Of a stretch of DNA of 64,000 nucleotides, positions 33,503 through 41,994 are shown one piece after another; the stretch's first letter is position 1, and each line of letters starts with the position of its first letter. The notes beneath the pieces are model-generated. The model had not been told where the DNA came from, did no database searches, and was given only the letters and a program-made list of their open reading frames with translations. The stretch spans positions 62,001 to 126,000 of the forward strand of contig JBHELB010000067.1 of assembly GCA_041859045.1 (NCBI GenBank), read 5' to 3'. A program made the position numbers and the translations under genes. The stretch comes from JBHELB01 sp041859045. GTDB taxonomy: Bacteria > Hydrogenedentota > Hydrogenedentia > Hydrogenedentales > SLHB01.

Positions 33503-35353
33503 TCAATTCTCTCCAGAATGCAGACCACCTGCTCCGGCGCGAAATGCGATGACGCCGCGCTCTTCATCTTCCGGATTCGCCTGTGCGCAATTCCATAAGC
33601 AGGCCCCACAATGAACGCACTTCTCGCGGTCAAACGCGGGCACGCCATTATCGCCCGGGGCGATGGCCTGCCCCGAACACATCTCGATACACACCTTCTG
33701 CGCACAAATCCCGCAGCGCTCGGGGTGAAGAAATACCACATGGTCTGCGTATCCCGGCGCGGCGTAAACCTTGCCCCCCAGGAGTAACGCGTCCTGGTGC
33801 GAAACCAGCAGCTTGCCGTCGTACGGAATCGTCGGCCAACCCAGGAGATCCATCACCGCGTCGTGCAACGAAATCCCCTGCGCCGCACACTTTTTCTTAG
33901 CGTCGTCGAGAACCTCACGCGTGATTCTTCCCTCGTAATAAGGCTCAAGCGGCTTGAGCCGCGCGTGGGGGGGAAGGGACTTCCCGGGAATGGTCAGACG
34001 TCCGCCTGTGAAGCCCGCGAGCGCCATACCCAGCAGCCCTGTCACAACGCCGGTTCTGAATCCGTCGCGCGCTTTCTCCGCCACGCGCCCTTCGGCTTCA
34101 ACCCAACTTGCGCGGCGACGTTTCACATAAACGGCTTCAAGGTTCTCTTTGGTGAAGGGCTTCTTTTCCTTCAGCAGTTCAAGCACGCCCTCAGCCAGTT
34201 GCGTGCCTGTTGCCCACGCTTCGTCGACTCCCGATCCCGTAAGTACGTTGGTGCTGCCCGAACCCTCGCCGATTCGCGCAAAGCCGTCGCCCGCGAGATG
34301 AGGCTCGCCCAGACGTCCCGATTCCTGTAGCGACTTCGCGCCCCAGGAACGCAACGTGCCTCCCTCCAAATAACGCCAGAGAAACGGGTGCAACATCCAG
34401 TGCTGAAGATAGCGGTAGGCCGTCCGCAGAGGGCTGTCTAACCACGACGGCACAAAGATCCCCGCCGACGCGATGTTGCCGGGATGAACGTAAAGGAATC
34501 CAAAAATCTCCGGCTCCGGATACCCAAAGGTGTGAAGCACCGTACCCGGTTCAAGCCCGCAGTTTTCACGAAGCTCGATAACGGCCTTCATGCCCACGGC
34601 CCACTCGTGTTGGTGGTGACCTTCCGGCAATCCCAGCGCCGTATCCAACTGCTGCCCCACGGCCCCAACGGGACCGTCACCCACCACCGTCAGCGCAGCG
34701 CGGACGTCCATGCCCGCCATGAAGCCCGCCGATGGATTGCCGTGTTTGTCCGTCCCCTGGTCGACAAGCCGAATACCTGCGACGCGCCCATTTTCCAGCA
34801 AGGGCTCGGCCACGGGCGTGCCTGGCCAGATTTGCACCAGCCCCGATCCCATGACTTCCCCGCCAACCCACTGCATGAACTGCCCCATTGAAAGCAGCAG
34901 TCCACCGTCTTTACGCAGGAAAGGGGGGAGATACGGCAAGTTTACGGCGTGGTCTTTGCATCCCACCAGCGGTTTGACCAACCCAATCGCCCAGTCAATC
35001 GCCTTCAGCGCCGCTGAACGTCGGCTCGCTCCGATTGGATCAAGCAGATATAGAACCTTCTCATGCGCAACATGCCCCGCCATGGGCACGTGAGCAGGAT
35101 CAAAATCGGGGAACGTCTGGCGAATCGCCCGTGCTTGGGTAACGATGCCGGACACACCGAATCCGATGTCGTCCGCGCGTTCATAACAGATCACCTGAGG
35201 AGGCATTCCGGGCATGGTCATGCTTTCGGCAACGGGAACGCCGTTCTCATCGACCAATCCGCGTGTTAGCGTGGTCAGAAACCCCGCCATCGCCGGGCCG
35301 AACCCAACGCAGGCGATATCGACGTCCATGCTCTGACGGTCGACCGCGCTCAC
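33503..35353 (-). CDS. ETF:quinone oxidoreductase-like flavoprotein with ferredoxin tail
   Basis: A 616-residue flavoprotein of the ETF-QO/FixC family. The FAD-binding N-terminus is DVDIACVGFGPAMAGF, a GxGxxxxG variant of the usual dinucleotide fold. GEGSGSTNVLTGSGVDEAWATG matches the second FAD contact region. The C-terminus is ferredoxin-like, with two cysteine sets, CGICAQKVCIEMC and CVHCGACLWNC. Eight cysteines could hold two [4Fe-4S] clusters, whereas canonical ETF-QO holds one. It probably takes electrons from EtfAB to quinone (inference). GTG 35353 overlaps the ACAD stop (GTGA); ATG at 35329 is an alternative start. Confidence 0.82.
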   Translation of the reverse strand: MSAVDRQSMDVDIACVGFGPAMAGFLTTLTRGLVDENGVPVAESMTMPGMPPQVICYERADDIGFGVSGIVTQARAIRQTFPDFDPAHVPMAGHVAHEKVLYLLDPIGASRRSAALKAIDWAIGLVKPLVGCKDHAVNLPYLPPFLRKDGGLLLSMGQFMQWVGGEVMGSGLVQIWPGTPVAEPLLENGRVAGIRLVDQGTDKHGNPSAGFMAGMDVRAALTVVGDGPVGAVGQQLDTALGLPEGHHQHEWAVGMKAVIELRENCGLEPGTVLHTFGYPEPEIFGFLYVHPGNIASAGIFVPSWLDSPLRTAYRYLQHWMLHPFLWRYLEGGTLRSWGAKSLQESGRLGEPHLAGDGFARIGEGSGSTNVLTGSGVDEAWATGTQLAEGVLELLKEKKPFTKENLEAVYVKRRRASWVEAEGRVAEKARDGFRTGVVTGLLGMALAGFTGGRLTIPGKSLPPHARLKPLEPYYEGRITREVLDDAKKKCAAQGISLHDAVMDLLGWPTIPYDGKLLVSHQDALLLGGKVYAAPGYADHVVFLHPERCGICAQKVCIEMCSGQAIAPGDNGVPAFDREKCVHCGACLWNCAQANPEDEERGVIAFRAGAGGLHSGEN

Positions 35354-37581
35354 TGGGGATAATCCAACGCTTCAGGAATCATAACCTGAGCAACCGCCTG
35401 TGCCGCGCGATCTTTCGCCAGACGACTTCCCGTGAGGCAACCGTCGAGTTTCAGGCGCAGATAGCTAAAACGCTCGAGACCGTCAAAACGCACGCACGGA
35501 CCCGCCTTAGGCCGAACCTGCCCATCATCGCCAATCGTGTCGCCGCATGCGCCCGCCGTTCCCGCAATGCCAGGAATGATCGATTCAAGCGCATCGAGTT
35601 CTTCGCCTCGATAGCAGGCGTTACAGGCCTGATTGTCCCAAGCCGGGTGGCGTTGGTAGCCAAACATAAGCTCCGAGCAGATGCGGCCAACTTCGCCCGC
35701 GGCGCTCGCCGACTGCACATGGCAAAGATCCGTGAGAAAGGCCACCGCACCCGCCAGGCCTTCGCCCGCCAGCACACTGTTTTGGCCATTCTTTTCGAGT
35801 TCGAGAACATCGAGAATCTGGCAGCGCGCGGCAAGCAACCAGCACAGCGCGTCTGCCATCGGGAATGTCACACCTTGTCGCGGCCCATTGTAGAGCTTTG
35901 TGCCATGAGCATCAGATGATTTTTGCAGATGCTCAAGCGTCCACGCCCAGAGTTCCATCGCGGTCGCCAACGCACAGGCGCCCGTGCCCGGGTGCTCACG
36001 CGCGATAAGCCGCATCTCGCGAATCCAGTCCTTATACTGCGCGAGGAAAAGGTCCATGGTCATCGTGATCGACATCTGGCGGCGCTGCACAGCCTCCGGC
36101 CCCTCATAGGTCGCCTCAAGCTGCGCATCCATCCACTTCTGCCCCAGGAATCCCGGGCAGTCTTCTGTGATGCCGTAGCCGCCCATGAGGCTAACCGCCT
36201 CACGCAGGATGTTGGCCCCGTGCCCTGTGTTCCAGAGCTTGACGGCAGGGCAGAGGACGTTGGCTTGCGCGTCGATCAAGAGGTAGCGCACGAGAGGATC
36301 GGCCTCAAGCGCCGCAAACCGTGCGGCATCGCGCTCGGATTCTGGTTGAGCCGACAGCGCCAGATATTCTAGGGCATCCTTCTGCACGCTCTTGAGCGCC
36401 CTCATGCGCGCCCAGCCGCTGCTCGCGTTCTGCGCGGCCAGGATCTTCTCCACTTCCTTCTCGAGCGGATCCAATTCATCGAACAACCGCGCGGTGGCAA
36501 AGCCAAGCGATGCAGCCGCTTCTCCAGTCGCCCAAACATCGGTCAGGCGGTGCAACGCATCTTCACGTTGTTGCAGCCCGAGGTCGAACCGCGGCGTGCC
36601 GGGCGCAACCGCGCTGCCGCCGCGAAAACGTCCACGCTGATAGCGGATCACCGGCTCGATGGCCGAGAGCAGCTTCGCGGCCGTCATAAGCCCCACGGTC
36701 ACCCGCGTGCGCTTGAATACCGCCTCGATCACCTCGCTATGCGCGTGATTCGGGACAATCACCCCATCTTCGACGCGGTATCCGCCGACGATCCGGCTCG
36801 CCGGAACACGCAGATTAAAGACAGGATCACGCGTCGACGACAGTTGGTGAACGAGCTTGAGGGTGGGAGCGCCGCGGTCGAAGGTGCCGGGATCGCTTTC
36901 CTCAAGGATGACCATACACGAGCCTTTGATCCGCGGGTCATCCGAGGTCACTGCCGCCGTCACCAACGTCGCGAAATCCATGTTCGTAATGAACCGGCCG
37001 CGCTTATCGATTTGGAGGATCGGCTCCTTGCCGTCTTCCCACTCCACAATGCGAACCTTGCCGCACAAGATGCCCGTCTCGACGCCGACAAAGGGCAGCG
37101 GCTCTGTAAGGGCAAACGCGCCGTGACGGGGGCGTCCATCCGCGTTTTTCTGGCCCGTCAGGTACTCCACCTGTTGCTCGGGCGTGCCGCACTCGCGGAT
37201 AGGCGCAAGGCCCAGGTTCGTGGCCAAGCAGCACGTCGCCGCGCCGCCATCCACCCACCCCAGCTCAAAAGCGACCAGCGATGCCGCCATATTCTTGGGA
37301 CCTTCAACAAATCCACCCTGCTCGGGCTCAAGAAAGACGTTGGATACGCCCGATTCGTCGAACGCGCGAATCAGTTCCGATTTTCCTTCGGTCCACTCAT
37401 GCGTGTTGCGTCCGCCTTCCGCCACCAGCCGCGCTACAGGACCGCGCGCCACCGAGCGGGTCGCCTGCACCAGCATCTGAAGATCGAAGCGATCGGCAAA
37501 GCGCCAGAGCAGTTGACGAACCTCGTCCCCCGGCAACGTGCGCAACTGTTCTGCGTGCTGCTCTCCCGAGAGCGTTTCCAT
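35350..37581 (-). CDS. Acyl-CoA dehydrogenase family protein, long form
   Basis: FAD-dependent alpha,beta-dehydrogenase of an acyl thioester; substrate unknown. At 743 residues it is longer than simple acyl-CoA dehydrogenases (about 380-600). Family features are GAFALTEP (FAD/substrate loop), LWNTGHGANILREAVSLMGGYGITED and EATYEGPEAVQRRQ near the catalytic Glu region. The last about 190 residues form a helical extension ending MIPEALDYPQ. ATG 37581 is preceded by AAGGAGAAATACGC; 55 in-frame residues upstream are Arg-rich and overlap the promoter, so they are rejected. First gene of the operon with ETF-QO, etfB and etfA. Confidence 0.87.
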   Translation of the reverse strand: METLSGEQHAEQLRTLPGDEVRQLLWRFADRFDLQMLVQATRSVARGPVARLVAEGGRNTHEWTEGKSELIRAFDESGVSNVFLEPEQGGFVEGPKNMAASLVAFELGWVDGGAATCCLATNLGLAPIRECGTPEQQVEYLTGQKNADGRPRHGAFALTEPLPFVGVETGILCGKVRIVEWEDGKEPILQIDKRGRFITNMDFATLVTAAVTSDDPRIKGSCMVILEESDPGTFDRGAPTLKLVHQLSSTRDPVFNLRVPASRIVGGYRVEDGVIVPNHAHSEVIEAVFKRTRVTVGLMTAAKLLSAIEPVIRYQRGRFRGGSAVAPGTPRFDLGLQQREDALHRLTDVWATGEAAASLGFATARLFDELDPLEKEVEKILAAQNASSGWARMRALKSVQKDALEYLALSAQPESERDAARFAALEADPLVRYLLIDAQANVLCPAVKLWNTGHGANILREAVSLMGGYGITEDCPGFLGQKWMDAQLEATYEGPEAVQRRQMSITMTMDLFLAQYKDWIREMRLIAREHPGTGACALATAMELWAWTLEHLQKSSDAHGTKLYNGPRQGVTFPMADALCWLLAARCQILDVLELEKNGQNSVLAGEGLAGAVAFLTDLCHVQSASAAGEVGRICSELMFGYQRHPAWDNQACNACYRGEELDALESIIPGIAGTAGACGDTIGDDGQVRPKAGPCVRFDGLERFSYLRLKLDGCLTGSRLAKDRAAQAVAQVMIPEALDYPQ

Positions 37582-37717
37582 GCGTATTTCTCCTTGCCCT
37601 GAATGAAAGGCATTTCCGGTGTGCCGCTGCCGGCGCCAAAACGCGCCGCTACTCGCCCCCGAGTGTGCGGCCCAGAACGGGCGCCGCACGCATCTGCTAT
37701 GCCAAAAGAGTGGACGG

Positions 37718-37746
37718 ATTATACATTCCCGTCGCCTGTCAGTCAA
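37718..37746 (-). promoter_or_regulatory. Strong predicted promoter of the ACAD/etf operon
   Basis: Read on the minus strand: TTGACT (37746-37741), exactly 17 bases, then a perfect TATAAT (37723-37718). Eleven of twelve consensus positions match. The start site would fall near 37711, giving a leader of about 130 bases before ATG 37581. No operator palindrome was recognised. Confidence 0.75.
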
Positions 37747-37772
37747 AGTCGGGTGACCAAGAAAGTCGGAAT

Positions 37773-37801
37773 TTGGGTCTGCAACCGATTCCGATTATGC
37801 T
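37773..37801 (+). promoter_or_regulatory. Possible promoter of the panE-like gene
   Basis: TTGGGT (37773-37778), 17-base spacer and TATGCT (37796-37801) lie 42 bases before the reductase start. Four of six positions match in each box. It is divergent from the ACAD promoter. Confidence 0.35.
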
Positions 37802-37843
37802 CTAAGAACGTTCGGAAGAACTCAGACGTGAAGGAGTGACCAC

Positions 37844-38803
37844 ATGCGTGTATTGGTGCTGGGGGCGGGGGCGCTGGGAAGCGCGATCGGCGGATTCATG
37901 GGCAGGGCGGGGCACGAGGTTACGCTTGTGGGCCGCGCCGCGCACATGGACGCGATCCGAGCGCGCGGACTCAGAATCACAGGCATTTGGGGCGATCACC
38001 TGGTCAATGGGCTTGATGCGCGGACGGATCTCTTGGGGCTCAGGGTAGGCTCATTTGACGTCGTGCTGATTGCCGTGAAGTCCTTCGACACACGGACTGC
38101 GGTCGAGGCCGTCCTTCCGCTACTAGGGCCGGATACGCTCGTCTGCTCCTACCAGAACGGTCTGGGTAACGCCGAGATCATCGCCGAACACGTGGGGTGG
38201 GAGCGCACGGTGGGTGCGCGTGCTATCTACGGTGTCTGGACTCCGGAGCCGGGGCATATCGAGATCACGGTTATCGCGCAGCCGACTCTTCTCGGTGTCT
38301 ATTCGCCCGAGACGCCTGTAGCGCGCGTGCGCGAGATCGCCGAAGCGATGGACGCATCCGGAGTGCCTACACAATACACCGAGAGTATCGCCTCGGCCGT
38401 TTGGGGGAAGGCGGCCTACAACTGCGCGCTCAACGCGCTGTGCGGTCTGCTGGAGGTGCCCTACGGCGTTTTGCTCGATACCGAGCACACGCGCGGCATT
38501 ATGGCGGACGTCGTTCGGGAACTGTACACGGTGGGAAGAGCGATGAACGTTCCCCTGGATCCGCCCACGGATGCGGAGTATCTAGAACTCTTGTTTAACG
38601 TCCTAATACCGCCGACTGCCGCGCATTTCGGCAGTCTTCGGGAAGATTTCCGCCGTCACCGGCGCACGGAGGTCGACGCGCTGAACGGTGCGGTGGCGCG
38701 TTTTGGGCAAGCGCTAGACATTTACTGTCCCGCGAACGCCCTGCTGACACGCCTCGTTCACGCCCGCGAGCATGCGCTGGGCATCGTTCAAGCGGGCACT
38801 TGA
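37844..38803 (+). CDS. panE: 2-dehydropantoate 2-reductase family (PanE-like)
   Basis: NADPH-dependent ketopantoate reductase of pantothenate synthesis, 319 residues. It has the N-terminal nucleotide motif LGAGALGSAIGGFM, VLIAVKSFDTRTAVE, SYQNGLGNAEII, and WGKAAYNCALNALCGLLE holding the Lys and Asn of the active site. The C-terminal helical domain contains EVDALNGAVARFG. AAGGAGTGACCAC precedes ATG. Paralogues acting on other 2-oxoacids share this layout, so the symbol is probable rather than certain. It converges with the sensor kinase across 39 bases. Confidence 0.83.
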   Translation: MRVLVLGAGALGSAIGGFMGRAGHEVTLVGRAAHMDAIRARGLRITGIWGDHLVNGLDARTDLLGLRVGSFDVVLIAVKSFDTRTAVEAVLPLLGPDTLVCSYQNGLGNAEIIAEHVGWERTVGARAIYGVWTPEPGHIEITVIAQPTLLGVYSPETPVARVREIAEAMDASGVPTQYTESIASAVWGKAAYNCALNALCGLLEVPYGVLLDTEHTRGIMADVVRELYTVGRAMNVPLDPPTDAEYLELLFNVLIPPTAAHFGSLREDFRRHRRTEVDALNGAVARFGQALDIYCPANALLTRLVHAREHALGIVQAGT

Positions 38804-38842
38804 AAGCCGATTCGAACTGTTCGTGGCAGGGGGGCGGTGCGG

Positions 38843-40597
38843 TTAGGCTTGTCCGGTTTCTCGATCATGGGGAAAGCGTACGGTAAAGGTGCTGCCTTTT
38901 CCGGGGTGGCTTTCTACTTCGACCGTTCCGCCGAGCAGGCCAACGGAATGTTTGACAATGGCCAACCCCAGGCCTGTTCCGCCCAGGGCGCGGCTGCGCG
39001 CGCGATCGACGCGGTAGAATCGCTCGAAAATACGCGGTAGGTGTTCGGCAGGAATGCCGCATCCCTGATCCCTAACATGAACAGAGGTCCGGTCGTCGTG
39101 TTCCTCAACGACGATATCCACGGAATCGGCAGGTTCGCTGTATTTGATGGCGTTATCGATAAGATTCAAGAAAATCTGCTCAAAGAGCGCGCTATTGCCG
39201 CGAAGAAACGTCGGCCCACTTCCATGTACCGCCAGTCGCACTCCCTTCGCGTCCGCCTTGGGGGCGCAGGTACGTATGGCGTTCTCGATGCAAGTCATCA
39301 AATTGACGGACTCAAAGGGCGCGCGCTCCGACTCCTCGGCCCGTTCGAACGCCGCCAACGCGAGAATGTCCTCGACAAGCGCGCAAAGACGATCGGCTTG
39401 CTTCAAAATAATGCCTAGGAAGCGATGGCTCGTAGCGGAATCCTCGTCGCCGCCCTTATACAGCGTTTCCGCGTATCCCTTGATCGCGGTTAGCGGCGTA
39501 CGGAGTTCGTGGGAAACATTCGCGAAGAAGTCCTGACGTGTCTGCTCCAATTGCCGGAGCCGGGTAACGTCCTCGAAGACAAGCACCGCGCCCGTCGAAT
39601 GGTGATCGTTAAGCATTGCCGCGCCGCGCACCCGTACGACCCGCTCCCCCTGATCCATCAACACGACCTCATGTTCCATGGCCTCGCCGAGTTCAAGCGC
39701 GTGGCGTACACAGGCGTGGAGTTCAACATTGCGGACGACTTCTTCGATGCTTCGTCCCTTCATCTTCTGCGGGTCGATGCCGAACAACTTCCCTGCCGCG
39801 CGATTGATGCTGATAACGCGATTCTCGGAGTCGACGGCAAGAACGCCTTCCAGCATACTGTCCAAAACGGTATCCAACTCCTTGCGTTGGCGCAGCGCCG
39901 TCTGCACGCGTTCATCGAGCAGCAGTCCCATATGGTTGATGGCCTCAGCCAGTTCCGAGAGTTCGCGGAATGACGCCGTTGGAATGCGCCGGGCGACGTC
40001 GCCTTGCGCGAACCGGCTCGTTCCTTCACGGACCGACGCGATAACATCAGTAACCCCTCGCGCAGATGCACCGGCCGCAATCGCGGCGGGAATTGTCAAC
40101 AGGATAATTGCGATCGCCGCGACCAAGGCTAGGTCTTGGTCGAGAGGAGTGAATCTTGGCGCAGGCGTACTGACGCGAACCACCGCGATAGGCCGGTTTT
40201 CGTGGAGAACGGGGTAGGCGGCGAAACGCCGTCTTTCGTTGCGCAAGCGATCGGACCTCGCGGCATTGCCAGGCGTTCCTTCAAGTGCGGAAGCGACTTC
40301 TTGCGCGGAGGGCGCCTGTGCGGTGGCCGTTTTCGCGGACAGTACCTCTGCGGAATAGGATGTTCCCTGAATAAGTTCAAGCGCGCGCTGCTGTGCAGCG
40401 CCTAAGTCTCCGCGCTTGACCTCGCGCGAGACGGCATTGACGATTGTCTTCGCAACGTCAGCCAGTTGGGCGTCGCGTTCTGTGTTTGAAATAGAGCGAC
40501 TCGCATTCCATAGGACTGCGGTCAAGAGGAGTGCGCCCACCAAGAATACTGCCGCCGATGTTTTTACCCAGTAGCGCGTAATTGTATTCGAGATCAC
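38843..40597 (-). CDS. PhoR-like membrane sensor histidine kinase (orphan)
   Basis: A 584-residue inner-membrane kinase. Order: helix about 12-31, periplasmic domain to about 155, second helix about 156-178, HAMP (about 179-232), PAS (about 240-345, LDSMLEGVLAVDSENRVISIN), HisKA with phospho-acceptor His363 in NVSHELRTPLTAIKGY, and HATPase with N-box LIDNAIKYS, G1 DQGCGIP and G2 GGTGLGLAIVKH. This architecture is that of PhoR/PnpS phosphate sensors. GTG 40597 has GGAG upstream. No response regulator lies beside it in the window. Confidence 0.88.
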   Translation of the reverse strand: MISNTITRYWVKTSAAVFLVGALLLTAVLWNASRSISNTERDAQLADVAKTIVNAVSREVKRGDLGAAQQRALELIQGTSYSAEVLSAKTATAQAPSAQEVASALEGTPGNAARSDRLRNERRRFAAYPVLHENRPIAVVRVSTPAPRFTPLDQDLALVAAIAIILLTIPAAIAAGASARGVTDVIASVREGTSRFAQGDVARRIPTASFRELSELAEAINHMGLLLDERVQTALRQRKELDTVLDSMLEGVLAVDSENRVISINRAAGKLFGIDPQKMKGRSIEEVVRNVELHACVRHALELGEAMEHEVVLMDQGERVVRVRGAAMLNDHHSTGAVLVFEDVTRLRQLEQTRQDFFANVSHELRTPLTAIKGYAETLYKGGDEDSATSHRFLGIILKQADRLCALVEDILALAAFERAEESERAPFESVNLMTCIENAIRTCAPKADAKGVRLAVHGSGPTFLRGNSALFEQIFLNLIDNAIKYSEPADSVDIVVEEHDDRTSVHVRDQGCGIPAEHLPRIFERFYRVDRARSRALGGTGLGLAIVKHSVGLLGGTVEVESHPGKGSTFTVRFPHDRETGQA

Positions 40598-40710
40598 CGC
40601 GGACTCCGATTCTCAGTCGCCACTATGGAACAACTGCCTTACGCCTTCCGGTCAGACATTCCGGAAACACCGCAAACAGAGTATAGCGGTCTTTGAGAAA
40701 GGGCGCGAAC

Positions 40711-41460
40711 TTATGCCGCGGGGCGTTCGGCGACGACCATGATCTCGAACTCGTCCAACTCGATTTTGCGGCGGCCCCAGGCGCCTGCCGTGCCGCCCCA
40801 TTGATGGAGCACGGTCATGCCGGCCGCACGAAACAGCAGCACGAGTTCAGTGGGGACGAAGGCTCGCTCGCGGGTCTTGACAGGGGAGAGGCCTTCGCCA
40901 GGGGAGACCTCACCGTACTCACTCAGGGTGAGCGGGTCGAAGCGTCCATCTGCAACCGCCTCTTGCATGTGCATGCGGACGAGGCGAAAGGCGCTCAGCA
41001 CGGTAAAGATGGTCTTTCCGCCGGGCTTCAAGGCACCTGCTACATTGCGCAAAATGGAAAGAGGTTGTTCGATAGCGTCATCACCGCCGCAGAGCAGACC
41101 TAGACCGCCCTCGCATAACCCCAGGACTGCGTCAAAAGGCTCGTCAAATGCGAACTGGGTTGCGTCGCCCTGCACCCACTCGACTTGTACTCCAGCCGCC
41201 CGCGCGCTCTTCCTGGCCTCCTCGAGCATCCCTGCGGAAAGGTCAAGCCCCGTCACGCGATAGCCTCGTCGCGCTAACTCAATCGAATGACGCCCCGTTC
41301 CGCAGCCCAGATCGAGAATGCGCGCGCCGGGAGAGAGGCGCAATTCCTCTTCGATGAAATCCACCTCGTGCACGGTGTCTTTCGTGAAAACGTTGTCATT
41401 GTACTGCGGCGCGTGGGCGTCGAAGAACACCTGCCACAGCGGATTTGCAGCCTCGCTCAT
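40711..41460 (-). CDS. Class I SAM-dependent methyltransferase
   Basis: A 249-residue cytosolic methyltransferase with SAM motif I ILDLGCGTGRHSIELARRGY, motif post-I GLDLSAGM, and an acidic GDATQFAF block. The C-terminal half (GEVSPGEGLSPVKTRERAF) offers no substrate clue; small molecules, quinones or protein are possible. It lies 81 bases after sufU on the same strand and could be a distal gene of the suf transcript. Confidence 0.8.
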   Translation of the reverse strand: MSEAANPLWQVFFDAHAPQYNDNVFTKDTVHEVDFIEEELRLSPGARILDLGCGTGRHSIELARRGYRVTGLDLSAGMLEEARKSARAAGVQVEWVQGDATQFAFDEPFDAVLGLCEGGLGLLCGGDDAIEQPLSILRNVAGALKPGGKTIFTVLSAFRLVRMHMQEAVADGRFDPLTLSEYGEVSPGEGLSPVKTRERAFVPTELVLLFRAAGMTVLHQWGGTAGAWGRRKIELDEFEIMVVAERPAA

Positions 41461-41541
41461 GTCGGTCCTTTCCTAGATAGCACTTTCAGGGATGTGCAGT
41501 TTCCTCCCATCCCGATCTCTATGCGCACTTGAGACGGCACT

Positions 41542-41994
41542 CTACTCGGTCGTGATCGGGTCGCCCTTGCCGTCAAGTGCCGCAAGCATCGTATGCCACG
41601 CCAATGTCGCGCACTTGATACGCACGGGGTATTCACGCACGCCGCAAAAGACGGCAAGCTTGCCTAGAGCTTTCACGTCTGCGGGGGTGGAGGGATCGGA
41701 AGTGACGAGATTGTGGAACCGCGTAAACAGCGCTTCGGCTTCTTTGCGGGTTTTTCCTTTGAGCAAGGTGGTCATGATTGACGCCGACGACTTCGAGATC
41801 GCGCAGCCGCACCCTTTGAAGCTCACATCGGTAATGAGATCGCCGTCAAACTTCAAATAGATCGTGAACTGATCCCCGCACAATGGGTTAAACCCCTCCG
41901 CCTTGCAGTCCGCGCAGTCCATCTCGCGGAAGTTTCGAGGAGTCTTATTGTGCTCAAGGATAACTTGTTCATAAAGCGCGCGATTTTCAGACAT
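41542..41994 (-). CDS. sufU: SUF scaffold/sulfur-transfer protein SufU
   Basis: A 150-residue IscU-fold, zinc-binding partner that accepts persulfide sulfur from SufS. The three conserved cysteines with the Asp are seen in NPLCGDQF, GCGCAISKSSASIM and PVRIKCATLAWHTM. The insertion around LFTRFHNLV marks SufU rather than IscU. One extra pair, DCADCK near residue 30, is unusual. Its ATG overlaps the sufS stop by one base (TAATG). Last gene of sufBCDSU; no sufE or sufA is present. Confidence 0.93.
   Translation of the reverse strand: MSENRALYEQVILEHNKTPRNFREMDCADCKAEGFNPLCGDQFTIYLKFDGDLITDVSFKGCGCAISKSSASIMTTLLKGKTRKEAEALFTRFHNLVTSDPSTPADVKALGKLAVFCGVREYPVRIKCATLAWHTMLAALDGKGDPITTE

Noticed and set aside
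37582..37746. N-terminal extension of the acyl-CoA dehydrogenase frame
   Set aside because: It runs through the predicted promoter and leader; ATG 37581 has its own ribosome-binding site.
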